From positions 124,001-188,000 of the forward strand of contig NZ_FNRL01000008.1 of the NCBI RefSeq assembly GCF_900107795.1: a stretch of DNA of 64,000 bases. Reading direction: 5' to 3'. Positions within the stretch are counted from its first letter, which is position 1. Each line of letters begins with the position of its first letter. The translations under genes and the position numbers were made by a program. Below are positions 7,252 through 13,919 of this stretch, piece by piece. This stretch comes from Chitinophaga terrae (ex Kim and Jung 2007) (lineage in GTDB: Bacteria; Bacteroidota; Bacteroidia; Chitinophagales; Chitinophagaceae). A model generated the notes under the pieces. That model had not been told where the DNA came from. It saw nothing but the letters and a program-made list of their open reading frames with translations, and did not search any database.

Positions 7252-7811
7252 ATGAGAAAGAGGTTGTTGATAAGTTTTTCAGGTGGGCGTACCAGTGCAT
7301 TTATGACGCATTGGCTTCTCACCAACATGCAGGATGAATTTGAAATGCCGGTGGTGTTTGCTAATACAGGTAAAGAACGTGAAGAAACGCTTGAATTTAT
7401 TCAGCAATGTGATAAGCATTTTGACTTTAACTTGGTCTGGATCGAAAGTGTTGCCAATTATCAGAAAGGAAAAGGTGTATCTGCCCGTGTCGTTTCTTTT
7501 GAAAATGCCAGCAGAAATGGCGAGCCTTTTGAATCCTTTATAAAAAGCATGGTATCCCGAATATGGGTGCCCCTAAGTGCTCACGGGAATTGAAGGCTTA
7601 TGCTATAAAAGCCTACGCCCGAAGTATAGGATGGAAGCGATATACAACTGCCATAGGTATCCGACATGATGAACCTAAACGGATTAATTGGGAATCTGCT
7701 AACCGGCAACGGATTATCTATCCTCTTGTTACAATGATACCGTGCGCAAAAAGTGATATCAATTCCTTTTGGATGAAACAACCGTTTGAAGTCAATATTA
7801 TAAATCAGTAA
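7252..7811 (+). pseudogene. PAPS-reductase-like (PP-loop) gene broken by a frameshift
   Basis: The 5' part encodes SFSGGRTSAFMT, the PP-loop ATP-binding motif, and FANTGKEREETLEF, both typical of phosphoadenosine phosphosulfate reductase-like proteins in phages and mobile elements. The reading frame ends at 7593. The continuation (MGAPKCSRELKAYAIKAYAR, then YTTAIGIRHDEPKRI) is intact in the -1 frame from about 7549 to 7811. Adding one A to the five-A run at 7542-7546 would restore an ordinary FIKKHGIPNMGAPKC sequence. So this is a single-base deletion, either a real mutation or an assembly error. ATG at 7252 was preferred over an upstream GTG at 7237. The restored protein would be about 186 residues. 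It is followed 4 bases later by the J-domain gene. Confidence 0.75.
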
Positions 7812-7815
7812 AGAC

Positions 7816-8124
7816 ATGGCTAAATCATTTCTGGACGGTTATAAAACCTACGATACCCGCGATGGATACGGAAACGCGAAACAGTGGAAAAAGGCGTTTA
7901 ATCAGCGGATGAGTAAGGAAGAAGCCGAATCCATTTTAAGCAGACAGCAGGAAACACCTTACAATATTTTGCAGATATCACCCGGCGCCACCCAGGCAGA
8001 AATTAAGAAAGCATACCGGCAGTTAATTAAAGAATGGCATCCAGATAAAAACCAGCACCGCAGTGAAGAGGCGGAGGAAATGAGCAAAAAAATCATAGCG
8101 GCGTTTTCTATGCTCTCTCATTAG
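7816..8124 (+). CDS. Small J-domain (DnaJ-like) protein
   Basis: A 102-residue protein whose C-terminal half (about residues 48-100) is a J domain: PYNILQISPGATQAEIKKAYRQL, the HPD signature at 75-77, and the final helix. J domains stimulate the ATPase of DnaK-type chaperones. The G/F-rich and zinc-finger parts of true DnaJ are absent. The N-terminal 45 residues (MAKSFLDGYKTYDTRDGYGN) are of a type I associate with mobile-element J-proteins rather than the housekeeping chaperone. It starts 4 bases after the broken PP-loop gene. It may recruit host DnaK for replication or transfer of the element, which is inference. Confidence 0.85.
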   Translation: MAKSFLDGYKTYDTRDGYGNAKQWKKAFNQRMSKEEAESILSRQQETPYNILQISPGATQAEIKKAYRQLIKEWHPDKNQHRSEEAEEMSKKIIAAFSMLSH

Positions 8125-8154
8125 TTCACTTTAAACAATATCGTTTCTGTTTTC

Positions 8155-8179
8155 AGGCTGCTGGAATTTCTGGCAGCCT
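8155..8179. terminator. Small hairpin between J-domain and DUF3560 genes
   Basis: Arms AGGCTGC (8155-8161) and GCAGCCT (8173-8179) with an 11-base loop, and a mild pyrimidine run after it. Possible weak terminator or mRNA-stabilising stem. Confidence 0.4.
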
Positions 8180-8206
8180 ATTTCCCTCACTTTTAAAATT
8201 TACTGT

Positions 8207-8992
8207 ATGAAATATAATTATCATCAGCGCAGACAAAATCGTATTGCGTTTGCCAAAGCACAAGCTGAAAAGAACGAGCGTGCCTCAGATAGCTTTTATA
8301 ATGCTGCAAAACATATATCAATTTTTATACCTCCTGGTCAACCGATTCTGGTAGGTCATCACTCAGAAAAACGGCATCGGCGTGAACAAAAAAAAATTGA
8401 TAATAATATGCGCAAAAGCTATGAAGCAAGCGATAAAGCAATATACTATGAGGATAAGGCAAAAAACATTGAGAAAAACCATACTATTTCATCTGACAAT
8501 CCTGATGCCCTGGAACTGCTTCACCAAAAACTGAATGATTTGACTGCCTTACAGGAATTTATGAAATCAGCAAATAAGGCCATCCGAAAAAATGATAAAG
8601 CGGCGTTTTTAAAAATCCCTAAAGCTACGGACGCTATGTGGGAGAAACTTAATACCCCCGATTGGATCGGCCGGAAAGGATTCCCTGACTATAAATTGAC
8701 AAATAATAACAGCGTTATCAATAACACCCGGAAACGTATTGCCAGCCTGGAAATATTGACGCAAAAGACAACGACAGAAAGAACAGAAAAAGGGGTGCGA
8801 ATTGTGGAAAACGTAGAAGCAAACAGGATTCAGTTAGTTTTTCCTGCCAAACCCAATAAGGAAGTGAGAACGAAACTACGGCGTCAGTATGGCTTTAATT
8901 TTTGTTACGAGGAAATGGCCTGGCAGCGACAACTGAACAATGCCGGTATTTACGCGGCTGATGCCTTTATAGAAAGTTATAATCCAGAATGA
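8207..8992 (+). CDS. DUF3560 domain-containing protein
   Basis: A 261-residue protein of the DUF3560 family, which is frequent on plasmids and integrative elements and has no proven function. It has a charged coiled-coil-like N-terminal part (residues 1-115), then a SANKAIRKNDKA / KGFPDYKLTNNNSVINNTRKRIASLE core characteristic of the family. A C-terminal piece (about 195-255: GVRIVENVEANRIQLVFPAKP and LRRQYGFNFCYEEMAWQRQLN) looks like a small separate domain. Start ATG at 8207, 82 bases after the J-domain gene. A strong hairpin lies just after the stop. Most likely mobile-element cargo. Confidence 0.85.
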   Translation: MKYNYHQRRQNRIAFAKAQAEKNERASDSFYNAAKHISIFIPPGQPILVGHHSEKRHRREQKKIDNNMRKSYEASDKAIYYEDKAKNIEKNHTISSDNPDALELLHQKLNDLTALQEFMKSANKAIRKNDKAAFLKIPKATDAMWEKLNTPDWIGRKGFPDYKLTNNNSVINNTRKRIASLEILTQKTTTERTEKGVRIVENVEANRIQLVFPAKPNKEVRTKLRRQYGFNFCYEEMAWQRQLNNAGIYAADAFIESYNPE

Positions 8993-8997
8993 TCAAA

Positions 8998-9033
8998 TAT
9001 TCAGCAAGCGTCGGCAATGGCGCTTGCTGAATA
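8998..9033. terminator. Hairpin after DUF3560 gene
   Basis: Perfect 13-base arms TATTCAGCAAGCG (8998-9010) and CGCTTGCTGAATA (9021-9033) with a 10-base loop begin three bases after the DUF3560 stop codon. There is no clear T tract, but position and strength fit a transcription terminator. Confidence 0.6.
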
Positions 9034-9115
9034 CATCATTCAGACGAAGTTTGTAGATTCAAAGTAGCAAATAACCTACTGCGGGCGACTTTCATCTGTA
9101 TCCTGTTGCTCATCC

Positions 9116-9148
9116 CTTCTTTCTTTGGTGGCCCCCCAAAGAAAGAAG
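9116..9148. repeat. Hairpin with 13-base arms, CTTTCTTTGG/CCAAAGAAAG type
   Basis: Arms CTTCTTTCTTTGG (9116-9128) and CCAAAGAAAGAAG (9136-9148) are exact reverse complements around TGGCCCC, followed by a partial repeat GCAAAGAAAG. I have the impression of similar pyrimidine-rich hairpins in other Bacteroidota intergenic regions. An overlapping leftward frame of 61 codons exists but is low-complexity and not credible as a gene. The remainder of 9034-9357 contains only the second 15-base repeat. Confidence 0.6.
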
Positions 9149-9297
9149 CAAAGAAAGCGGCAATAGCTAAAAAAACAGGCTTCGACTGTTTCTGTGTGCT
9201 TTCCCCTCTCATCAACTGCAAAAATGCCAGGTATATATACGATTGATTAAAATAGAAAGTAGATCATTGCCTTACCAGATTCCTTTTCACATCTGTA

Positions 9298-9312
9298 AGC
9301 CCTGATGTAAAA
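9298..9312 (+). repeat. 15-base direct repeat, copy 2
   Basis: AGCCCTGATGTAAAA, one base different from the copy at 6357-6371. It lies 46 bases before the ATG of the small helix-turn-helix gene. Confidence 0.45.
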
Positions 9313-9357
9313 AAACTTTCTTTTTCATTGGACATTTGTAGTATAAAACGTTGTAGA

Positions 9358-9609
9358 ATGGTAAGTAAGGATGAATTAATAATAATGCGGGCCATCGCAC
9401 TTTGTTTTAAACCCTTTCTGAAAGTTGAGGAAGCGCTTATTTATACGAATCTCGGCAGAACCCAGTTTTCCAGGAGATGTGAAGAATTCGGAATTGCAAA
9501 AAATAGCAGCGGCTATTTTAAAAGGGAGGAGCTGCATGTTATGATGTCTGGTGAGCCCTCACCCTTAATAGCCGCTGCTGCCAAACTAAATATTAAGAAA
9601 ATAAGGTAA
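9358..9609 (+). CDS. Small helix-turn-helix protein, possible excisionase
   Basis: An 83-residue protein with a central helix-turn-helix-like segment (VEEALIYTNLGRTQFSRRCEEFGI, about residues 24-47) followed by a short wing-like stretch (SSGYFKREEL). This layout resembles excisionase/MerR-type DNA-binding proteins that accompany Bacteroidota tyrosine integrases. The ATG at 9358 was chosen over an upstream in-frame start. The gene converges on and overlaps the integrase 3' end by 24 bases, an arrangement that links the two. It would act as a recombination directionality factor or regulator. That role is inference. Confidence 0.65.
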   Translation: MVSKDELIIMRAIALCFKPFLKVEEALIYTNLGRTQFSRRCEEFGIAKNSSGYFKREELHVMMSGEPSPLIAAAAKLNIKKIR

Positions 9610-10689
9610 TAGTTCCGGACTGGGCAAATTACTTATGGTAGTTGTTTGGTCCTTTGGCCGGTGGCGCTTGTATGTTTTTCGTACCTGTTCGGTTGTTGCA
9701 TGACCGAGTAAATAGGCTACTGTTGCATCATCTACCAGTTTATCCTGTAGGAGGATGCTAAAACTTAAACGAGCGCATGACCAGGTGATGTGCTTATTGA
9801 TGGCTGTGGCCTTTATCCATTGCAGCAAAATCTTATTGGCCCCATCAGCCGACGGTAATCGGAATACTAATGCCTTTTTGTTATCCCGGTTATCCAGCAG
9901 CCTTTTCCGTTTTTCTAAAATCAGTTTTGCTATGGGATGTAAAGTGAGGGTAACGGGCAGGCCAGTTTTTGCCTGAATGATACGTGTCGTAAGGACCGAA
10001 CGGTTTAATTGCTCCCAACTCAAAGTAAACACGTCTACCCAGCGTAATCCTGTATAGCAACAGAAAATGAAGGCTTCCTGAACTTCTGCATTCAGACATG
10101 GTGTCTTTATCAGGTCCAGGTATTCCTCCACCTCCAGAAATTCCTTCAGTTTAGTACTTGGGTTAGATTTTGCACTTACCTTTTCAGTTGGATTCTGTAG
10201 ATAGTAGCCGTCTACAGTTGCTGCTGCCAACACCCATTTGAAGCGGGAATAGTAATCGGAAGGAGTTTCTCCTGTATATTTATCCAACAAGTATCGCCTG
10301 AATCTTTTACAGAGATTCTCTGAAATTTCTATTGGCGCCACAAAATCCTTTCCCATGAATGCCTTGAACTGAGTAAGGCTGTTTTGCAGGTGGCGATTGC
10401 CCTTTCTTTGATGCTGCTTTACATAATCGGTATAATAGTCCAAAAAATTGGCCTTGAATTTATGTTGGGGGATAAAGGCTGTACCAACCGCCTGCTTTTC
10501 GATAGTCAGCTGGCTTTTTTTAAGCTCAATTAAAGACAATGACTGCTTGTTATGATTCTTCTCTGTCTGATTTTTGGGCTTAGTGTAGATAAAGATACCT
10601 GTAGTTGGCCGTTGTCCTTTTTTACGGCCATAGTCGTAATAGAAGATAATTTTATTCCCCTTCTTATTCTTTCGCTTCAAGAAATTCAT
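9586..10689 (-). CDS. Tyrosine recombinase (integrase) of a tRNA-targeting element
   Basis: A site-specific recombinase of 367 residues. It has an N-terminal arm-binding-like part, a SAM-like core-binding domain (about residues 80-165) and a C-terminal catalytic domain. Catalytic positions seen are R216 (YTGLRW), K241 (QAKTG), R307 (CAR), H330 (LLGHA) and Y340 (TYKRH). The first position of the usual HxxR box is serine (S-C-A-R, residue 304), a departure from the canonical pentad. The ATG at 10689 was preferred to a TTG three codons upstream. It is transcribed away from the tRNA-Leu gene, with a repeat-rich gap between the two, and it converges with the small HTH gene. It probably integrates the element at the tRNA-Leu 3' end. 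Confidence 0.88.
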   Translation of the reverse strand: MNFLKRKNKKGNKIIFYYDYGRKKGQRPTTGIFIYTKPKNQTEKNHNKQSLSLIELKKSQLTIEKQAVGTAFIPQHKFKANFLDYYTDYVKQHQRKGNRHLQNSLTQFKAFMGKDFVAPIEISENLCKRFRRYLLDKYTGETPSDYYSRFKWVLAAATVDGYYLQNPTEKVSAKSNPSTKLKEFLEVEEYLDLIKTPCLNAEVQEAFIFCCYTGLRWVDVFTLSWEQLNRSVLTTRIIQAKTGLPVTLTLHPIAKLILEKRKRLLDNRDNKKALVFRLPSADGANKILLQWIKATAINKHITWSCARLSFSILLQDKLVDDATVAYLLGHATTEQVRKTYKRHRPKDQTTTISNLPSPELLPYFLNI

Positions 10690-10810
10690 ACCGCACAATT
10701 TTTAAAGGTGATAACAATAAGGCACAAGGAACATACCGGACCAGCCTGGATTGTAGCCTGAAAACCGGAAAGGGGAGAATGCGGGAAGAAGTACAAAAAA
10801 GATTTTTTTT

Positions 10811-10826
10811 CGTACACACGTGTACG
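10811..10826. promoter_or_regulatory. Inverted repeat upstream of the integrase
   Basis: CGTACAC and GTGTACG are exact reverse complements separated by AC, 122 bases upstream of the integrase start. Candidate operator for the integrase promoter, or a recombinase-binding dyad. Confidence 0.4.
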
Positions 10827-10927
10827 TATGCCAACTTGCCTGAAGGTGACAGTACTTTTTTTAAAGATGAAAAATTGGCGCTTTTTACCCTGATATTGAC
10901 GGGTGGGTGCTGATAATAGCAAATGAA

Positions 10928-10998
10928 ATTGGTGTGTCATTTGGTGTGTCAAAAATGTGTCGGAAATAGTGGGAGAAAGCGTGGAAAAGCGTGGAAAA
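10928..10998. repeat. Tandem short repeats, candidate integrase arm sites
   Basis: Three units ATTGGTGTGTC (10928-10938), ATTTGGTGTGTC (10939-10950) and AAAAATGTGTC (10951-10961) recur every 11-12 bases. Then GCGTGGAAAA occurs twice head to tail (10979-10988 and 10989-10998). Spacing near one helical turn fits protein-binding arm sites. Confidence 0.5.
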
Positions 10999-11016
10999 CC
11001 GACATTGACACAAATA

Positions 11017-11051
11017 AAAAGGGTTGTAAATCAATGACTTACAACCCTTTT
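11017..11051 (-). terminator. Terminator of tRNA-Leu
   Basis: Perfect 13-base arms (AAAAGGGTTGTAA at 11017-11029 and TTACAACCCTTTT at 11039-11051) lie immediately behind the tRNA 3' end. Read leftward the stem ends in a run of T, as expected for a rho-independent terminator. It would also work in the other direction. Confidence 0.8.
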
Positions 11052-11054
11052 GTG

Positions 11055-11138
11055 TGCCCAGAACTGGATTCGAACCAGCACACCCTTGCAGGCGCTGCGA
11101 CCTGAACACAGTGCGTCTACCAATTTCGCCATCTGGGC
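11055..11138 (-). tRNA. tRNA-Leu (anticodon CAG)
   Basis: The reverse strand folds as an 84-base class II tRNA. The acceptor stem is GCCCAGA with TCTGGGC plus discriminator A. A D arm follows, then anticodon stem CTGTG/CGCAG with loop TTCAGGT (anticodon CAG, reading CUG), a long variable arm, and the T loop TTCGAAT on stem GCTGG/CCAGT. CCA is not encoded. A matched promoter lies just upstream and a terminator just downstream. Its 3' end faces the integrase and is the likely integration target of the neighbouring element, which leaves the tRNA intact. Confidence 0.95.
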
Positions 11139-11150
11139 ATTCAGGGAGCG

Positions 11151-11181
11151 CAAAGATAAGCAAGCATTCTATTCTTCCAAA
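11151..11181 (-). promoter_or_regulatory. Bacteroidota-type promoter of tRNA-Leu
   Basis: On the reverse strand, TTTG (11178-11181) is followed after exactly 19 bases by TATCTTTG (11151-11158), matching the Bacteroidota sigma consensus TTTG-N19-21-TAnnTTTG. The tRNA 5' end lies 12 bases downstream. Confidence 0.7.
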
Positions 11182-11271
11182 TTTTTTTCTATATTTTCTT
11201 TATACAGGCCAGTTTGTCAACCCTTCAGCGCCGCATCATACAAGCAAAAACACGCGTAAGGTGACCGTCAT

Positions 11272-12657
11272 TCAAAATGCATTTTCCTCTCCTTTGATCG
11301 TATTCCGGATCGTTAGGAATATAATACGCAGATCCAGGTATATCGACCAGTTTTCCATATACCAGATATCGTGTTCAATTCTTTTGCGAAGGTGCGCTTC
11401 GTCCGTGATCTCGCCCCGTAAGCCGCTAACCTGCGCCCATCCTGTGATACCGGGTTTGAGGAAATGACGGATCATATACTGCTGGATAGCGCGGGAATAC
11501 TCTTCGGTATGTCGCAGCATATGCGGGCGTGGCCCAACTATCGACATATGTCCCATCCAGACGTTGAGGAATTGCGGCATCTCGTCCAGGTTGGTTTTAC
11601 GGAGTATGCGACCTATGCGTGTAAAGCGGCTGTCGTTGCGCGTTGCCTGGCGGGAGTCGGCGTCCTTGTTTACGTACATGCTGCGTAATTTTAAACAGGG
11701 GAAATTCTGGTTATTGCGGCCGGTCCGGTATTGGATAAAAAATATGGGGCCAGCCGACTCCAGCCTGATAAGTAACGCCAGCAAAGGGATCAGCCAGGTG
11801 AGAATAAAGATGATCACCAGGCTGCTGAACACAATATCGAACACCCGTTTGCGTATACGGTTGGCAATATCATCCAGCGGTTCGGCGCGCAATGATATGA
11901 TGGGAATGTTGTTGAAATAGTCTATAAAGATCTGGCGGTTTACAAACAACTTAAAGTCTGGTACAAACCGGAAGTGGATGAGGTTTAATTCTGCTTCCCT
12001 TGCGAGTGTGTATAAGTAAGGGAATTTTTCGGGAGATAAAGTAGAGTAGATCTCCCGGATGTTATTAGCCTGCGCATACGGCACACAGGCCGCCAGGTTG
12101 CCGATCACCGGGTAATAGGAGAGCTCATGTACATTGTTTTGCTCCTCGAAATATCCTTCAAATTTTAGATTGCTGTTATCTTCCAGCAGCTTGCTCGCCA
12201 GTTCTTTCGACAGCTCATTATACCCCAGGATCACCACTTTCTTTTCTACTCCCCTGCGATGCATGATATGGCTGGTGACACGGTAAAAGATCCAGCGACC
12301 TAATATCACCATCAGGATAAAACCTGTGCAGTACATAAGGATGAACAGGCGGGAATATAATTGTTTGGAAAAGAACAGGAACAGCAATAACAACAACAAG
12401 TAGAGGAGAACGCTCTGCACTGTTTTCCGTGCAATGCGGTCAAACGATAATTGCTGGCTCAGGAAATATATGCCTGTAGTATATAGGGCTACCATCCAGG
12501 AGAGGTTGGACGCTGCAAGGAAAATATCAACGTTGATGTCCTGCATGCGGTCGTACCGCTGCAACCAGGAGCTGGTAAGGTAAAAAAGGACATTCAGAGA
12601 AATAAAATCCAGCACAATCAACTGGATACTGCAAATCTTAAGATACCGGTTCAACAT
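11272..12657 (-). CDS. WcaJ-like undecaprenyl-phosphate sugar phosphotransferase
   Basis: Transfers a hexose-1-phosphate, probably glucose, from UDP-sugar to undecaprenyl phosphate, which starts repeat-unit assembly at the inner membrane. The protein (461 residues) has four or five N-terminal membrane helices, a central CoA-binding-like Rossmann part (VVILGYNELSKELASKLLE) and the C-terminal polyprenyl glycosylphosphotransferase domain. That domain begins with RKRVFDIVFSS and carries KLRSM, RKTNLDEMPQFLNVWMG, VGPRPH and KPGITGWAQVSG. I used the ATG at 12657; a TTG 21 bases upstream is possible. It is the last gene of the exopolysaccharide operon, about 130 bases from tRNA-Leu. Which sugar is transferred is inferred from the family. 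Confidence 0.9.
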   Translation of the reverse strand: MLNRYLKICSIQLIVLDFISLNVLFYLTSSWLQRYDRMQDINVDIFLAASNLSWMVALYTTGIYFLSQQLSFDRIARKTVQSVLLYLLLLLLFLFFSKQLYSRLFILMYCTGFILMVILGRWIFYRVTSHIMHRRGVEKKVVILGYNELSKELASKLLEDNSNLKFEGYFEEQNNVHELSYYPVIGNLAACVPYAQANNIREIYSTLSPEKFPYLYTLAREAELNLIHFRFVPDFKLFVNRQIFIDYFNNIPIISLRAEPLDDIANRIRKRVFDIVFSSLVIIFILTWLIPLLALLIRLESAGPIFFIQYRTGRNNQNFPCLKLRSMYVNKDADSRQATRNDSRFTRIGRILRKTNLDEMPQFLNVWMGHMSIVGPRPHMLRHTEEYSRAIQQYMIRHFLKPGITGWAQVSGLRGEITDEAHLRKRIEHDIWYMENWSIYLDLRIIFLTIRNTIKGEENAF

Positions 12658-12684
12658 AAAAAAGAGATGGTTGATCAATAATAG

Positions 12685-13908
12685 CTACGCTACCTGTTCT
12701 TTAAAGCGCGTCATTACAGCCGAAATAGAAAGATGGGTTGCTGCATAATTGCGGGCATTTCTCGCAATATCTGTCGTGTTTTGCGATATGGCCCTGGCAA
12801 TGCCGGTTTGCAAAGCTTCCTGGTTATCGGCATCTACCAGTATCCCCATATTATGCCGGCTCACCAGTTCATGCAAACCAGTGCCGGGATTGGCAGTGAT
12901 AAGCGCAATGCCTCCTACCGCCAGGATAGTGGTGAGCTTGGAAGGCATCACCAGGTCGCTGGCATGCGACTTCTGGATCACCAGGTGTACATCTGCCATA
13001 TTCAGGAATTGATTGAACTGACTTGCAGGCTGCAACGGCAGGAAAGTGGTATTCTCCAGTTGCAGTTGTTCGGCCATTTGCTCCAACCTGGCTTTATACG
13101 GGCCTGAACCACAGATAAGGAACCGGATACCCGGCTCGTGCTTCCATGCAGCGGCTGCATGCAGCAATGATTCCAGTCCCTGCTTTTCGCCGATCGCTCC
13201 TGAATACAAAACGATCTTATCGGTTGCCGCAAAGCCAAATGCTTCTTTCAATGCCGCTTTATCTGTTAACGGATGAAATTTTGATACGTCCACCCAGTTA
13301 GGGAAAAGAAGGACCTCCCTGCCTGTTTTATCGCCTATTTTACGGATCATGCCGTCGGCTATACTGCTTACATGATCCGCATTCCGCAGGATGAGCCGCT
13401 CTATCCTCAACAGCATATTGATAAGGCGTTTAGATCGGATCATCGCTAAATCCCGCGCCGCTTCTATCTGCAGGTCCTGCACATGGTATACGAACGTGGC
13501 GCCCCGTAACTTTTTGTATAAGGTTGCCAGCAGGCCCAGGTGAAATGGCGGAGCTACTGTTATCACGATATCGAATTTTTGGCCAAACGCCAGTTGCATT
13601 ATTTTAAAGAATGTGGATGCGGCGAAAGACATATCCTGCAACATCCGCTTCTTGCCGGAAGGATTGGCCGGCACATATTGCGGGCACCTGTATATTGTAA
13701 TATTCCCGTCCACTTCTTTCTTAAACCAGTTCCGCGCCCGGTCATAAGGCGGCTGAACCTTCCATTGCGGATAGTAAGGATAGGTAGTGATGACCGTACA
13801 GTCGTAGCCGTTGTCTGCCAGCCAGCTAATCATCTCACCGTTGTATTTTCCGATGCCTGTTGGCTCCGGAGAAAAGTTACCGCCTATCAGTAATACTCGT
13901 TTACTCAT
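12685..13908 (-). CDS. wcaI: WcaI-like glycosyltransferase (GT4)
   Basis: A GT-B fold glycosyltransferase of 407 residues that matches the colanic-acid WcaI type. The N-terminal signature is VLLIGGNFSPEPTGIGKYNGEM, followed by TTYPYYPQWKVQPPYD and IYRCPQYVPANPSGKKR, a combination special to that group. The C-terminal half has YSGAIGEKQGLESLLHAA, FLPLQPASQFNQFLNMADVHLVIQ and LPSKL-like (MPSKLTTILAVGG), the nucleotide-sugar binding part. The ATG at 13908 was chosen because it starts the conserved MSKRVLLIGG. A longer frame upstream overlaps the Wzi gene and is not needed. It acts in the cytoplasm on lipid-linked intermediates. The sugar is not predictable from sequence. Confidence 0.88.
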   Translation of the reverse strand: MSKRVLLIGGNFSPEPTGIGKYNGEMISWLADNGYDCTVITTYPYYPQWKVQPPYDRARNWFKKEVDGNITIYRCPQYVPANPSGKKRMLQDMSFAASTFFKIMQLAFGQKFDIVITVAPPFHLGLLATLYKKLRGATFVYHVQDLQIEAARDLAMIRSKRLINMLLRIERLILRNADHVSSIADGMIRKIGDKTGREVLLFPNWVDVSKFHPLTDKAALKEAFGFAATDKIVLYSGAIGEKQGLESLLHAAAAWKHEPGIRFLICGSGPYKARLEQMAEQLQLENTTFLPLQPASQFNQFLNMADVHLVIQKSHASDLVMPSKLTTILAVGGIALITANPGTGLHELVSRHNMGILVDADNQEALQTGIARAISQNTTDIARNARNYAATHLSISAVMTRFKEQVA

Positions 13909-13919
13909 ATACGTTATAT

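Larger units (their letters stand above)
10690..11054. other. Attachment/regulatory region between integrase and tRNA-Leu
   Basis: This 365-base gap has no credible gene. From left to right it contains the palindrome at 10811-10826, three spaced GTGTC-type repeats at 10928-10961, two tandem GCGTGGAAAA units at 10979-10998 and the tRNA terminator hairpin at 11017-11051. This density of repeats beside an integrase and a tRNA is what an attachment site with arm-type binding sites looks like. The core crossover sequence cannot be fixed without the other end of the element. Confidence 0.55.

Noticed and set aside
7540..7600. Programmed -1 frameshifting in the PP-loop gene.
   Set aside because: The A run does not form a usual X XXY YYZ heptamer in the reading frame. 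A one-base deletion explains it more simply.
9036..9221. A leftward 61-codon frame.
   Set aside because: It reads through the 13-base-arm hairpin, is low in complexity, and has no family resemblance.
10686..11163. Leftward frames between the integrase and tRNA-Leu, one of them crossing the tRNA.
   Set aside because: They run through repeats and the tRNA itself and encode no recognisable protein.
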